Shown here in pieces: positions 1 through 14,464 of a stretch of 64,000 bases of DNA. A program made the translations under genes and the position numbers. Every line of letters starts with the position of its first letter. Position 1 is the first letter of the stretch. Below the pieces are notes generated by a model. That model was not told the DNA's origin, did no database searches, and was given only the letters and a program-made list of their open reading frames with translations. The DNA lies in NCBI GenBank assembly GCA_008933995.1, contig WARS01000016.1, positions 12,788,848-12,852,847 on the forward strand. The letters run 5' to 3'. This stretch comes from Datnioides undecimradiatus (Eukaryota; Chordata; Actinopteri; Lobotiformes; Datnioididae).

Positions 1-3000
1 ACACAGAATCATATTTACACCACAAGAGAACCTGGCCTGTATGGAGCAACTGAACTGACAAAATGTTGTGAAAGGTAATCAAACAAGTCAAAAATATAAC
101 TGAATGCATCAATAATTAACATAATTAGTTAAATATTATGCACACAGACTGGAGTCCAAGTTATATGATGGGATGTGTGCATATTGCATGTTCACATTTT
201 TTTTTATATTATACCATCCATCTTTGTATTACAACTGCTATGTATCTTATCTTATCCTCTTTTATGTATTGATGATAAAGATAAAGTTATGAAGATAGCA
301 AGGTATCTCTATCGCGTTTTGCTAGCCAGCTAACCTTGCTAGTGTTAGCTGTCTGGTTTATACAGTGCCAATATTCTGGTATGAAGTACATATTTGATTA
401 ACATTTTATGGACATTAGCCTGTAGAAAGTTAGCACCAGCTGGGTAGCTACCTGAAAGTGCTTGTCTCCAGTGTGTTGGGTTACCAGTGTTTTTACTTAA
501 GGTTAAACTAAAATGGGAAATAGAGAACAGTTGGATATGTGTCTTAATTATCTGCATTAAAAAACTTGTCTGGTAACCCCTTGCTTCCTAAACCTGTAGC
601 TAACTGTCAAGGAGAGACTCCAGGATGTTAAAGTGAGGAAATGCCTTGAGGAAACTGAAAGAGTGATTTGTAATGAATTCCTTCCATGCAGGGAATTTCC
701 ACAAGCTGGTGGCATTACTATTAGACTAGTCTAAACTGTATATCTTTCATGCCAATGTGTAAAGTATCCCCCTCCCCCTCATCCATAGAACCCCAACTAT
801 GCAGCAATGTTAATTAAAAACCAAATTACTTAATGGATTTTGGTGAGATGACTGTGCAACCATAGATCTGGCAGACACTCTCTGTGGCTAAACTTCCAGT
901 AACAGCACAGTCATCATCTTCTCCTTATGTTTTTTTTTTTTTGTTCAACCCTGTCTTATCTTTTTTATAATTTCTGTATTTTCATTTTACTAATCTTTGT
1001 TTACTGTATTTTTTAAATTTCACTGTATTCTCAGCAGCTGATGTTTTTAAATGTGATTTTTAAATAAACTGACATGACTGGACTTGACAAACAGTCTGAC
1101 AGCTTGTTTGCATGCTTGTATGTGCAGATTTATTTTTATCCCGATGAAGTAATGTGACCAGGTGCTGCCTGCTAGAGTTGAGAGAAAGGATGAGGTAACT
1201 ATATAAGGATAATTAAAGGACCCCGTCTATATGCATGTGTGCGTGTCAAGAGTTTGTAAAGTCAACTCTCTGTCTGTCTACGTTGGACACCTTTTACATG
1301 TTCACTGTGTGAGTGTGAGTGTTCATGTCTTGGAATGAGTATGACTAAACCTGCTCGTTGTTACAGTGACAGACACACACAGTAGCGTCTGACACACCTG
1401 TTCACACCACGTCACCTCCTGAAGTGTCTGGTTTTGGCTCAACTCTTTTATTATGAGACCTTAAAGGCATGTCTCTGTGAATCCTCTTCACTATAAGTTG
1501 ATAAAGAGGTGATTAAAAAGCATGCGTGTGACTCAAAAAACCCTCCTGGTTTCATGCATTTACAATCAATATGTACATCATAGGTCTGACAGCAAGCATG
1601 TCTCTGTGTCTTAATGTCTGTGTCTGTGACCGTGTCAGCAGGAAACCCCAGAGTCATAACTCACCCAGCGCGGCGACAGGAGCTGCTGTGATGCCCACTG
1701 CAGATACACCATCACGGCTCAGGCGACACTGCACACAGTTGCCTCTTTTCCAGGAACAGCCACACCAGACCGTTCAACTGCCACCTGCCAAAGCTTTATC
1801 ATCACCTCCCTGTCCTGGTGTAAAAATGTGTGTGTGTGTGTGGACACGAAGGGGAAAGCATGCAATGTGGCCACTGGTATGAGATAAAGTGAATGAGCCA
1901 GCTTAAAGAACTTTATTGTATGAAAGCGTGTCAGAAAGAAAGAATAATAGTGACAAAAAAGCTGGTGGAAGGCAGATGTGTGTGCATGTATTTGCGTGCA
2001 TGCGCATGCACTCTAATTTCCAAAATGAAAATCATGCTAAACATTAATTATTTCCACAAAGAGAGCACAGTCTTACCAATATGACAGCCTGTGTAATGTT
2101 CATTTACTTAACAAATTATCATCTCAATTGAATGGAGGCTTTGGCTGCTCTTTGGATCATACCTCATGTAATGTAATATCTTTTTTTACTGGACAATGTC
2201 TGCCCTGAAAGTATAGTGTAATGAGAGTTTTTTGCCAGTTTGAACTAGATGACTTTTCCTGAGTTTGATTCGACCCAGTTGGGCCTTTTCTCTCCTTCTC
2301 TTGCACGCTCTCTGATCCATCTCCTCATAAATCTGTCCCATCTTAATCCTTCTCCAGCCTACTGCACAAACCCCTGAGATCTAAAAAGAATGAAGCCTTT
2401 GTTTAAGTTTGCTTAAGCGTTGCATGAATCTTAAATCATCACCAGTCTCTTACAGCTTTGGAGAGACTAATCTTCTCACATGTCTTCAACCACAGCAGAG
2501 CTTTTGGTACAAACACCAACATCAGAGAAAAACCGAGATTACATCTGAAGCACAAAAGAAAAAATCCTCCACAGCTCGTTCAGGCTCTGTCGGTGTGTAT
2601 GTCATTGCAAGACTGCAAAACAAATTGAAGAGGAGTTGTTTGTATGCAGAACTTCAAGTGATTTCACACGTGTTGGGACTCTACAAACTCTTGCAAACAG
2701 ATCAGCCCATGGGAGGCACTTTAATTGTCTTTCAGTTGTCTGACAAGTTTTTTTTAGACTTCTAAAGCAAAATATTTAAAATTATTTCACCACATTTAGA
2801 CAATTTAAATCCAGGAAAAAGAAACTAGCCGAAGATGACCTGCATACATCATGTGAATTAGGTGCCAAGTGGCACATGTGACACACTCATAAGCCGGAAT
2901 TTACCCACATTAGGCTGTCAGAAATTATTTAGCATGAGATTTCACATGACATCTTAATGGGGTGGTTTTGTTCACTAAATTACTAATCTAATTTTTTCAC

Positions 3001-6000
3001 TGAACTATAGTGGTAGAGTTCTGCATTTGTTTTGTTCAAGTTTATTGATGTGCCTCTTTGTTTCTGCCTTCACCCCAGTACAGTGGGACAGCAGGAATTT
3101 CATTTGTGATGCTCTTAAAGTTTTTCACATTTCAAGAGCAGCATATCTTTCCAGACTCTGTGCCCCTTCATTTTGGATGATTCACAGACAGCTGCATCTT
3201 TCATTAGAAGTACTGAAGTATTTCAGTAATAATGAAGAGATTTAAGATTTATATCACAAGGATAAAGACACAAATGAATATATCAAGATAGGCAGCGTAT
3301 GTTGTTTTTACAGTGTTACATTTTGTGGCAGTGTGAACAGTCGTGTGTATTATGGACCAAGACACATCCCAGACTGGCCTACACCACTGGCCTCTTGAGT
3401 TGTCTTTTATCATCTCTGCTCTGCAACGATAAAGCCACAAGCTCCATACAATAACAGCAGGCAGTAGACCACAACCCTAACATGTTCAATACACACACAA
3501 GCTACGCACAGGGCTAAACTGACATACATAGAATAACATATAAGATCTGCATACTACCCCATTCATCAGGATACAAAACAATCCATTTACTGCGTATCTT
3601 TAATTAGCATTAAACTAATGGTTTGGAAGAGACGTGACTCTTTTAAAGCTCAGACCAAATACAGATTTAATCAATGATGACAATTCCAAGGTTTTTTAAA
3701 ATCATGTTACATACATACATACATGGTGCCTTTGGAAGAGACTAATAATTTTGAACTTCTTTCATATAGTCTTCCTGGAAAACATAACAAGTTATGTAAC
3801 AATAAAACAATATTTGTGCCACACAAGAAATGAGCTGTCGTGGACCGTTTCAATCTGCAGACATCACTGATAACACTGTTTAGACTGGTGATGCTGTAGA
3901 CATGTCTGTCTTATTCATTTAAAAAAGGGGAAAAAAGTGCTTGTGTTTTGTTTCAGGCATGAAGTGAACGAGGGATAGGGGTTTTTGGAAAACGTGCTGG
4001 TTAAAAAAAGAGAGACAGAAGTAAAGTAAGCCAGGAAAAGCAAAAATGATGTACTGACTGAGACGTGCGTGATATCAGGGTGAGGCTTTTCCTTGAAGCT
4101 CTAGAGTTGACAAGAAGAAGAGCATATCAAAATAATGTCCACCATGATGCCATAAATGGCATGAATTTTGGTCTTCCTGCAAATTTTCATTGTTGATTTA
4201 ATGGAGATTTAATCATCCTTTAAAGGCAGGAACAGAAAGTAGAAAGTGAGTTAACTTCTCACCCTTTTTATTCTCTCTGTAAACTGCTTTATTCTGTCTT
4301 TTGTTTCACTGTTTGCCCTTTTGGAGCCTAAGGAAAGAGGAAATTATTTACAACTGTGAACCATGTTTAAAAAATGATCCAACTTGACCCACAAGACCAG
4401 ACAGATGCAAAACTGAATACAGTGTACCTTGATGGTTTGCAAAGTGCTTAATCAGACCCTGCTTTGTGTGTGCTACATAGGGGACAGTACCCTTACTTCT
4501 TTTTTATATAAAGCAAATTACTTTTAAATGTTAAACGCAATCCACTTTGAAAACCAAGTTGATGTTTTCTAAAATACTAATCTTTCATTTTGAAATATTC
4601 TGCTGACATAACGAAAATTTATAGCGGCAATGAAAAGTTGGATCATGTGGAGTGAAACAGAGTCCAGTTTGTCACAGAGTTAACACCTCTCAGTCCCTGG
4701 AGAGACATTGTGCTCTGTTTGGGACTAAATGTTTCACAGAGGCCAGGTCTGGATCAGGGAGGGTCAATTACAGTCACTGCTACAGCCATAATTCAACTCC
4801 ATGAACAGACGCACACACACACACAGGCAAGCAGTCAGTCATTTTAATTTGGACTAAAGTGTACGTAGACAGATAAATATGTGCACATTAAAGAATTAAC
4901 ATAAATTTATTTACATAATATAATGTCCTCTTTCACCAAATCACACACATAAATCCACAAACATACACTCTTTGTCCTAGTAAAAGCGATCTTTACCTGC
5001 TGTCAACACAGCAGAGGGGATGCCATGAGCTGCTCTCCATCCCCAAGGAGCCTATCAATCATTCTGCTGCCATGACAACATTGGACAGCCTGTGACAGGC
5101 TCATAGAATGATCCTAGAATGCTTATGTTTCCCTGGTAACCACTGAGTGATTGGCAGGTTGTTGTTCAGTAGGAAAGCCCTGATAGAAAAGGAGAGGGAA
5201 AGAGACATTGTGAGCACAGCAACTGATGAGTAAATAATTTTAAAGAATGAACTTAAAGCTGTTCATTATTTTATTGATTATCAACAAATCCCATAAAAAG
5301 AATGAAAGGTTATTTAAAGCTCCAAACGTTTGTTATTTCACTAGTTTCAGTAATAATAACTAATAATAATAAGTAATAATAAGTAATAATAACTACTGTT
5401 TTTAGCTATCAGAAGAAATTACAGAGCCTTTCTCAACAAGTGCCACAGAGAGAGTATAGATGTCAGAAACTATTGAGAGATTAATAAATGCATCACTGGT
5501 TTTGGTCTTTTTGTGAGATTTGTTGACAATAAGACAATAAACAGAAAAGCACTAGTCTTTTCACATTGCTGGTTTTGATCTTATCATTTAAATGTGATAA
5601 AAACCAACATGGATACTGTATACCTCTAATAAAATGGCATTTTTATATAAATGCAAATATATTTACATCTTCAACAGAGAAACCTTTTAACACATTTAAC
5701 AACAAAGAAGCATAATTGGAATGCAGTGTTTGGATTTATTGACATGATTCGTTGCACCTCTGTGACCTCCCAAGTCTTTGACCTCTCTCTGTAGCTTTTC
5801 TTTATCTGGTGTCAAAGGTCAACAGTCAGCGGTCAGAGCTGTCTATCACAAGCCAGACGCTAGTCGCTCAGACCACAGACAGAAACCACTAAACCACATC
5901 CAGACCTAAAACAAGCTAAAACAAACACTATTGCTGCTGGCTGCTGTGCAGTTTTTAGTACAATGTGTGAAAAGGTCATTAATTCCAAACAACTTCAACA

Positions 6001-7532
6001 CAACCTTGAGCCCCGGAGCGACTCCTAAAACATTTCTATGTTTAAATGTGTGACACATAATAGAGAAAGTGTTCCAGACACATAAACATTACAAAGGTTT
6101 GACTAAGAAACCTTTTTCCCTTGTAACAGGGCCAACTCCCAGGCTGCTGTGTTTACTCACATTGATGGTAAGTTTCCCTTTTGTCTGGGTAAGAAACAAG
6201 CATTCCCACACACATGAAGCATGAAAGGGCATAGGGGCACATCTTTTTTTTAACCTGTTTCTAATTAGTTACTCTCAGAAGTCTGTGTGAGTCACCTGAG
6301 AGACGGGAGTCATGACACTGCTTGCACAATGCTGCTCATGTGCACAACTGCAGGTACACGCATGCATAAAAACTCTCTCTCACACACAGTGGCTTCAGAC
6401 AGTTAGATGATGATAAGATTAAATGGAAGTCACTTACAGTAGTTCAGACATGCCCCAGTGTCAATACATTTGCTTTAAGGTCATACTCAGCAGGATGGCA
6501 ACTCTAATGCTTCTCTAAGTGCTTCTGAAACAATTATTTTAACATTTTCAGAATCCTCATTGTTTCATTGAACTCGGCATAAAAAGGAAATCTCTAATTT
6601 CAGGTTTGAGCTGGAGACGTTTGCTGGCACTTTGCTGCATTGTTCATCTGCTGCAGCTTTATAAGCAATGTTGCTGAGTCAAACATTCAAACACCCGCTT
6701 GAACACACATCTGACAACGGTCTAACTCTGAGCAGACTGTTCCCAAAGGAGAGCAGTAAAACAAGGAAAATCAAATAAACCGGCTGCTGTCTTTCAACTT
6801 GGCGGCCTAATATAGATCATCATAACTGAAGATGTGCTTACAGTAAAGCTAGAAATAACATGAAATACGGGAACCAAAATTTGCATGTAGACAGTGACTA
6901 AGTGTGCAAGAGACGTTTGCAGTCACATTCACACATATCAACTTGCTTTGAAAAACTGCAATTCTGAAGATATTCTTCTAGTTTTAGTTCTTATAGGGTT
7001 ACTAAGTACAAAGTTCAGTAAAACTCTACAAATGTCTGGGTCTTATAAACTAAACCAAAGTATATGAATGATTTTACTATGTATTTCAATTAATATAATT
7101 GAAATATCAACACCTCCAAGATGTTATTTCCTCTTTAAATACTCTTTGACTTCCTTTTCAAGTGTCTTTTAGTAGGTGTCTTTTAGGACAGTTTTACTAA
7201 CAGGGCCAAATATACGTAGCTTCCCTTTTAAGAAAGGTGAACTAAACTCCTCAATATGCTGGACACTGCATTTTTTCCACAAGTAGTAAAAAAGAATTAA
7301 ATAATTTTTTTTCTGGAAACTATTCTCAGTTGATTGTTCACAAAAGATGTATTTGGCTCTTTTTTTTAAGTATTTTTAGCAGACAGAGAGAAAAAAGCTG
7401 CATTAGGCTTTGGCTGATTCTTGTTATTAGAATGTATTCTTGTGATAGTTAGGATTCTGTTGTTCTACTGAACTTGCCGCTACTGTCAATTCCATCTTTA
7501 TGTACAACTTGTAAGTGTACTAAAAGTGTTAA

Positions 7533-7695
7533 AAGGAAGTTTTTCCTTGCCACTGTTGCCAAGTGCTTGCTCATGGTGGAACTGTTGGGTGTAATTAATA
7601 GTAATGAATATGGTCTAGACTTGCTCTTTTTGTAAAGTGCCCTGAGATGACCTTGGTTGTGAATTGGTGCTCTATAAATAAAACTGGATTGATAC
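7533..7695 (+). repeat. L2-like LINE/SINE 3' tail
   Basis: The stretch reads as the familiar fish retroposon tail: a block around 'tttttccttgccactgttgc' followed by 'caagtgcttgctcatggtgg', then 'gtctagacttgctc', 'taaagtgccctgagatgacc' and a terminal 'ctctataaataaaactgg'. These blocks, in this order, mark the 3' end shared by L2-clade LINEs and SINEs that borrow their tail in many teleosts. The copy is truncated and diverged. The family assignment is from memory of fish repeats, not a library search. Confidence 0.7.
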
Positions 7696-8164
7696 TTTGG
7701 TGGTGATCATTTCATGTAATTAGTAAGTAGAATATTGCCTGGTTTATTCTAAAAAAGACAAGAAAATAAACTAGTTTTTTCAAGTTCCAGTTGGTGACTT
7801 AAACTATTGCACTCAATTCTGTTGTGAAGGCAAGGTGGGAAAAGTTTGATGAATAAAAAACAATAATGGCAGCGATGATGGGAGTGATTGTATGGCCCCC
7901 AAAGGACTGCTGGGAAATGATGTGTTTTTTCATTCTTTATCTGTCCTTGGAAATATTAGCTGTAAACATACACATGGTGTACTCTGGGGAGATTTAGATA
8001 GATCACTATATCGCTGCTAAAACGTCCACACATGCTGTTGCTGCTGGGCTCTGGGTGAGCAACATATGTTAGAAGAGTGTCTGTTCACTGTGTGTGTATC
8101 TGTTACATGCATATCTGTATTAAGAAGTCTTGTGTAAGTATTTCAGTGTGCTGAAGAGGAAGCC

Positions 8165-8230
8165 TGTGTGTGTATGTATGTGTGTGTGTGTTTGTGTGTG
8201 GGTGTGTGCGTGTGTGAGTGTGTATGTGCT
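8165..8230. repeat. Imperfect GT-rich microsatellite
   Basis: An interrupted (TG)n tract with gtat, gttt, gggt and gcgt interruptions. It is not perfect enough to be highly unstable. Confidence 0.85.
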
Positions 8231-8342
8231 TAAGTTATGGTACTGCCTAGTCATCAGGGAGTGAAGGAAATGTAATCTGAAGGAACAGCTAGGGGCCACT
8301 TCATAACCAAGTCATGTGCAACAACCTCCACCCACCACACCT

Positions 8343-8345
<3 letters not shown>

Positions 8346-8392
<47 letters not shown>
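8346..8392. repeat. (CA)n microsatellite
   Basis: An uninterrupted CA tract of about 47 bp, likely length-polymorphic. Confidence 0.97.
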
Positions 8393-8393
<1 letters not shown>

Positions 8394-9360
8394 ACTAACA
8401 CACACCTGCAGGACCTGTGGACAACAGGGCCCAATGATATACTAAATGCTGTAAATTCACAGACTTCATAGAGTCATAAAGTAAACTGTCCCATGGGCAC
8501 TAATCCTGTGCAGGTGTGTGTCTGAGAGGACATGAAACATGAAAGTGTAATGGTGTTTCATTATGTGGATTTAGAGTATATAAAGTGTAATAATCTATAT
8601 GCCAGTGAGTTGACTCCCAGCCATATTTATTTTTTATGGCCATGGATGGAACCTCTGCAGTCAGCGTTAGATGGGGGTTAGTATATATCTTAAAGCCCAC
8701 TTTAATACTGGATTTCCGTCAGATCATAATGAGATAGTGAAGTAAAGATAAGAAAAGAAATAAGAATTATAGTGCTATTCCAGCAGATGAGCTCATCAGT
8801 CATTACAGAGTTACTAGAGCATATAAATCCTATCTCAAGTATCAACACAATGCTCCTCTGTGGGAGTTTTACTGCTCTGTAAAGGGATTATATATTTAAT
8901 GGCTCAGTTTTTTGTAAGATAACTTCTCTCTCCAAGAAGATGTCAAGGACAGAGAAAGAGAAAACTTAGCGCCTGAGCACTTCACCTGCCTCTAGTCATA
9001 ACATCACTCCTCTGTCATCACACACCAGTGGTCTCAGCTTTCTACTCCCAATCTGCACCAGATTTCTTATCTAGGTTTGTCTTCCTCTACAGAGCACATA
9101 AACAAGGCAGAACATGTATATACCGTTGTGTTACTGGTAAGAGGAGAGTTTAAGACTGAATGAGAATTTGTGGAAAGATAAAGTATCTTGTTTTGATTCT
9201 TTTGAACCGTAGGCAGAGCTGCCTCCTTTACCAAAGCCGTAACCTTAACATGCTAGGACCGGTCAGAGCTGCAACCAGAATAAAATACAATAGCACCAAA
9301 AGTGTTATGCTTACATAAAGTATCACAAAACATTTATACCAGAATTTAAAATCTAAAATC

Positions 9361-9700
9361 CAGCATTCAGATCATTTTAAAGTATTCAAATCCTTTAGTT
9401 CATAAAAACTACAGGTCCTATATTTTACTCAAATAAAGTCTACAACTTTTATTGGTAATGTTATGTAAGAAAACTTGTAGGTCCCATTTCAAATTGACAT
9501 AGTTATGTATTTTACTTTATTTGAATATGATTATTGTATTGTATTATTGCCATGTAAGCAGCATTTTAGACTTGTAGTGTACAAGCCATAGTGGCCAATT
9601 ACAAATACTCCACATGTTGTAAGGTACATTAACTTATAACAATATATCATATCTTATGAGCTGATCACATCACATATGGAAAATAACTCTGTACATTTCC
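9361..9700 (-). repeat. Degenerate fish interspersed repeat (copy 1)
   Basis: Diagnostic blocks remain: 'attcaaatcctttagttcat' near the left end, 'catgtaagcagcattttaga' in the middle, and 'atcatatcttatgagctgat' near the right. The same order appears in copies at 21865-22432 (opposite orientation) and 49375-49800 (same orientation). The family is very common in teleost genomes, where its ends contain TACTT/AAGTA-rich motifs. This copy is the most decayed of the three. I do not know its formal class; a non-autonomous DNA element is a guess. Confidence 0.55.
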
Positions 9701-10168
9701 TCAGGTAATGAACAAGTTTGAGGAACTTGCACTTGAGCATTTTACATTTTACATATAGCTTTAGCAAGTAGCTACATAGATCATATCATATAATATATTA
9801 TCCTGTGTCATACAATAAAAAACCCAAGAGCAGGCTATACAAGCAGATAAAAATGGCTCAATATTAATTATCCAATAGCAATGACATGGAGTAACATATT
9901 GACAGAGGTTATTCTGCACATGTAGTACTTTTGTTTTGAAAGTATATTTTGTTGGAGGCACTTAAGTAAATCATCTCTGTATATGAGAATACCTCCTAAA
10001 CAACTGGCAGCCTTCAAAACATGATAGTTTAAGGTTTAACTAGAGCTTGTGCACTGTGTGAAGCAGCAGCGCCCTCTGCTGTCAGAGCTTTGCGTCACAG
10101 CAGAGACGGCATCCCGGCAGCGCTCTTCTCCTATTAGCCGCTTTCGGCCATGTGACCAAAACAGAATC

Positions 10169-11800
<1,632 letters not shown>

Positions 11801-12919
11801 GAAGATATATGGATGAATAAGAAGTGGACTGGAGGAAAATGAGAGGATGTCTCAGCACTGCCTCTTGACTGAGGGTGTGTGACCAGGAAGAGATGCAGGG
11901 CTAGGATAGCAAAGTCCGTAGAAAATTCCAAGACGTCTTGCTGACTGACAGATTTCACCATTGACCAATGACAGGACAGACCTGCAGATGATACCAGGCA
12001 GAGTCAAACACTTTATGAGTGAAGGTGAATGGTTACTTCCAAAAAAAACTGTGATGGTTTAATTGACAGTGTATTTATTTAAGTGGAGCGTTCTCAGGCC
12101 AGAATTACAACACCTTTCAATCTCACAACGTGTTCTTTGCTAAAACATCTGACAATTTAAAGACATTTCTTGTTTGTTTTATACATTGCAGAGCAAGTTT
12201 TAACAAAGTGAATGTTTGTGCTGTTAAATTGAACATTCCTTGTTACAGCTAATATACGCACAAGTTTCACAAGATGATGTTCTCAAGTCATTTCTGCCAG
12301 TCTGACATTGCCACCCTGATTTACTTGCCAGATATTGTATGATGCATATCCATTTACTTTTATTCTTTATGTACCAAGTTCATTTGTAGGTGTTGTGATA
12401 GCAAATCAGTGAGTACCCACTGACTCTCGGTATCATGAAGTCATAAACCTCAAAATCATTTTCTTCTGTATAGCACTGAAGTCAGACACACAAGAAGAAG
12501 CCATAGAATGAACTGTATTTGAAAGAAAATTAGCCTGAAACCTAAAGGGTGCACTCTTAAATGTAATACATTTGTATTTGGACTGTTAAAACACTTTAAA
12601 ACATTTAATTCACTATACACATTTCAAAACATTCAGCTGAATTGTATTTAAAGTGTCAGACCAAAAGAATATTTTAAACACTTAGCAGCAGTGATGAAGG
12701 TTTGATAAGCTCATGTGGTTCAAGTGTGCTTTGATCCAGAGCTGGATGGAGGTGGAGGTGAGCCTGTTTTGAAGCTGGTGGGCTTCAGGTTACAATGGAA
12801 TAAGTTTACCACAGCCACATTTACTTGTTAAGTCTACTGTACTTGTCCAACTTACGCACAAATATAAGTGAATTGTGTATATTATATGTCTTAGAAATTA
12901 AAAATATTTAAAGTTGTGC

Positions 12920-12925
12920 AATAAA
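12920..12925 (+). terminator. Poly(A) signal of fdx2
   Basis: AATAAA about 1.1 kb after the fdx2 stop codon, in AT-rich DNA. It is the first good hexamer on this strand after the gene. The cleavage site is inferred, not seen. Confidence 0.55.
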
Positions 12926-12949
12926 ATCAGTTTTAAAAAAGTTATTTTT

Positions 12950-14464
12950 GAAAGCTGCTCATTAACTATCAACCATAAACAAAAAAAGGACTCAAAGGGA
13001 AATAACATATTGCTTTACCCAAGCCTATGTAACCTATAGATCTTGTTGAATACATAATTAGCAAGCTGGAACTATCACCTGTAAGAGCAAATATCTAAGC
13101 AGGCATTCGCGTTGTCGCAAAAAGCGCTTTGCAGCAGACATTTCAACGAGTGTAATCTAGCAAACCAAGAACACCCGCGCAACTCCTCCCAGTAAAAAAA
13201 AACAAAACCCAAACAGTGTTACCGGCTCCATCAGTGTGAGTTCCCAGTATGCTGACACACTTTAACAGTTATTTGATCGATTTGGAGATCTAAGGTGAGC
13301 ATCAACAGCAGTGCACAGAAGTGGCAGCTAAACTGGGCTCCGTAGGCCCATTTGATACTGACATGGTGATCCACGTAGTCCATGACAGGTCGAAATCAGG
13401 AAAATATAAACTGTGATCTGCGAATTTGAAGCCGGAGTGCAAGCGAAAAGCCGAGATCACAGTTACTTGAACCAAAGTATGCGACCTTTCAACTTTAATT
13501 TAATTCTGCATGCAAGGAGCGTGGTGGATCCTCATAAAACTATGAGACAATAAACTGTATGCTTCATAATGCCCATAGCGTTACGTACACCATTTATGTA
13601 TTAAAGTTAAGCTAGTTTTAAATGGACCCATGGCTTGCTAATAGAATCCTGAGATAGCTCAAATATGTAAGTCGATCAATTTTCCGTCACGATTTCGGAG
13701 ATTTTTCAGTATTAGCTCTGAGTCGGTGTCTTGCTGCCTCTCTGCGCGCGACCGTCCAACTCAGAGAACCGCGAAAATCTTGGTCATTTTTCGAACGGGA
13801 ACGTTACATTCGTGTTCTAGAACGCAGTCAAAGTCGGTTCGACGGGTTGTTACATTTCTTCCGGTGAGATAAAGTTACATTTCGATAGAACACATCTCTC
13901 ATTAGAATGATGTTTATAAGTAAAATGACAGCTAGGCCATGTCACGTTTTCAGGAGAACAACATAAGATAAGTCCCATTAGCCCTACTTATATACTGTGT
14001 ATATATATATTACGAGCGCTTGCACTGTTGTCCACAGTTTGGAAACAAAATGTTAAATTACTGCTATAGCTTTAGCTTATTTGCTTTCTTGTTGTCATTT
14101 GTGTATGAATGCTCAGTTGTGGATATGCTCAAAACATAATAATATTGCTCAAAATGTCTAATATTCTCAGTTGCGCTAATGTTTAAGATCCATGTCACAT
14201 CTAGAATAGTGCGTTCTAACATTTGTAGCCATAGTTTCTTTCCACCTATATTCACAGTGTCTTTGACAAGAAGTTGCACAATTCACTTAAGTAGGTGTTT
14301 AGTTTTCTATCAGAGTGTTAGAAAACCATTTAGTGGCTGAAGAGGTAATACTATGCAAAACATTACAAGAAAAAAGGAAACCTGAAAGAAATGATTGAAT
14401 TATGTGGAGAACTAATGATCTGAAACCTTTTTGATTGTGTTTATGTTGCAGACTCTGCCTCAGC
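12950..14464 (+). promoter_or_regulatory. Probable zglp1 promoter and 5' UTR region
   Basis: This interval between fdx2 and zglp1 is relatively rich in CpG around 13090-13180 and 13680-13870, unlike the flanking AT-rich DNA. A good donor (CCG|GTGAGA, exon end 13863) could close a noncoding first exon that splices to the acceptor at 14450-14451, just before the zglp1 ATG. No TATA box is evident. The exon is inferred from splice motifs only. Confidence 0.4.

Larger units (their letters stand above)
1..10168. other. Gene-free flank with repeats
   Basis: About 10 kb with no reading frame that looks like a real exon: open frames are short, lack paired splice sites and show no recognisable family. 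It is AT-rich DNA with poly-T runs, short TAA-type microsatellite (about 5353-5396), CA/GT tracts, an L2-like LINE tail and a degenerate fish interspersed repeat (listed separately). An RFX-like X-box palindrome lies at 5127-5140. Distal regulatory DNA may be present, but this cannot be shown from sequence alone. Confidence 0.6.

Noticed and set aside
879-900. Resemblance to a miR-27-like seed region
   Set aside because: Only part of the mature sequence matches and I see no convincing precursor hairpin or clustered partner miRNA.
1571-2765. Open frames of 60-118 codons in the left flank
   Set aside because: No conserved residues pattern, no paired splice sites, and composition like the surrounding intergenic DNA.
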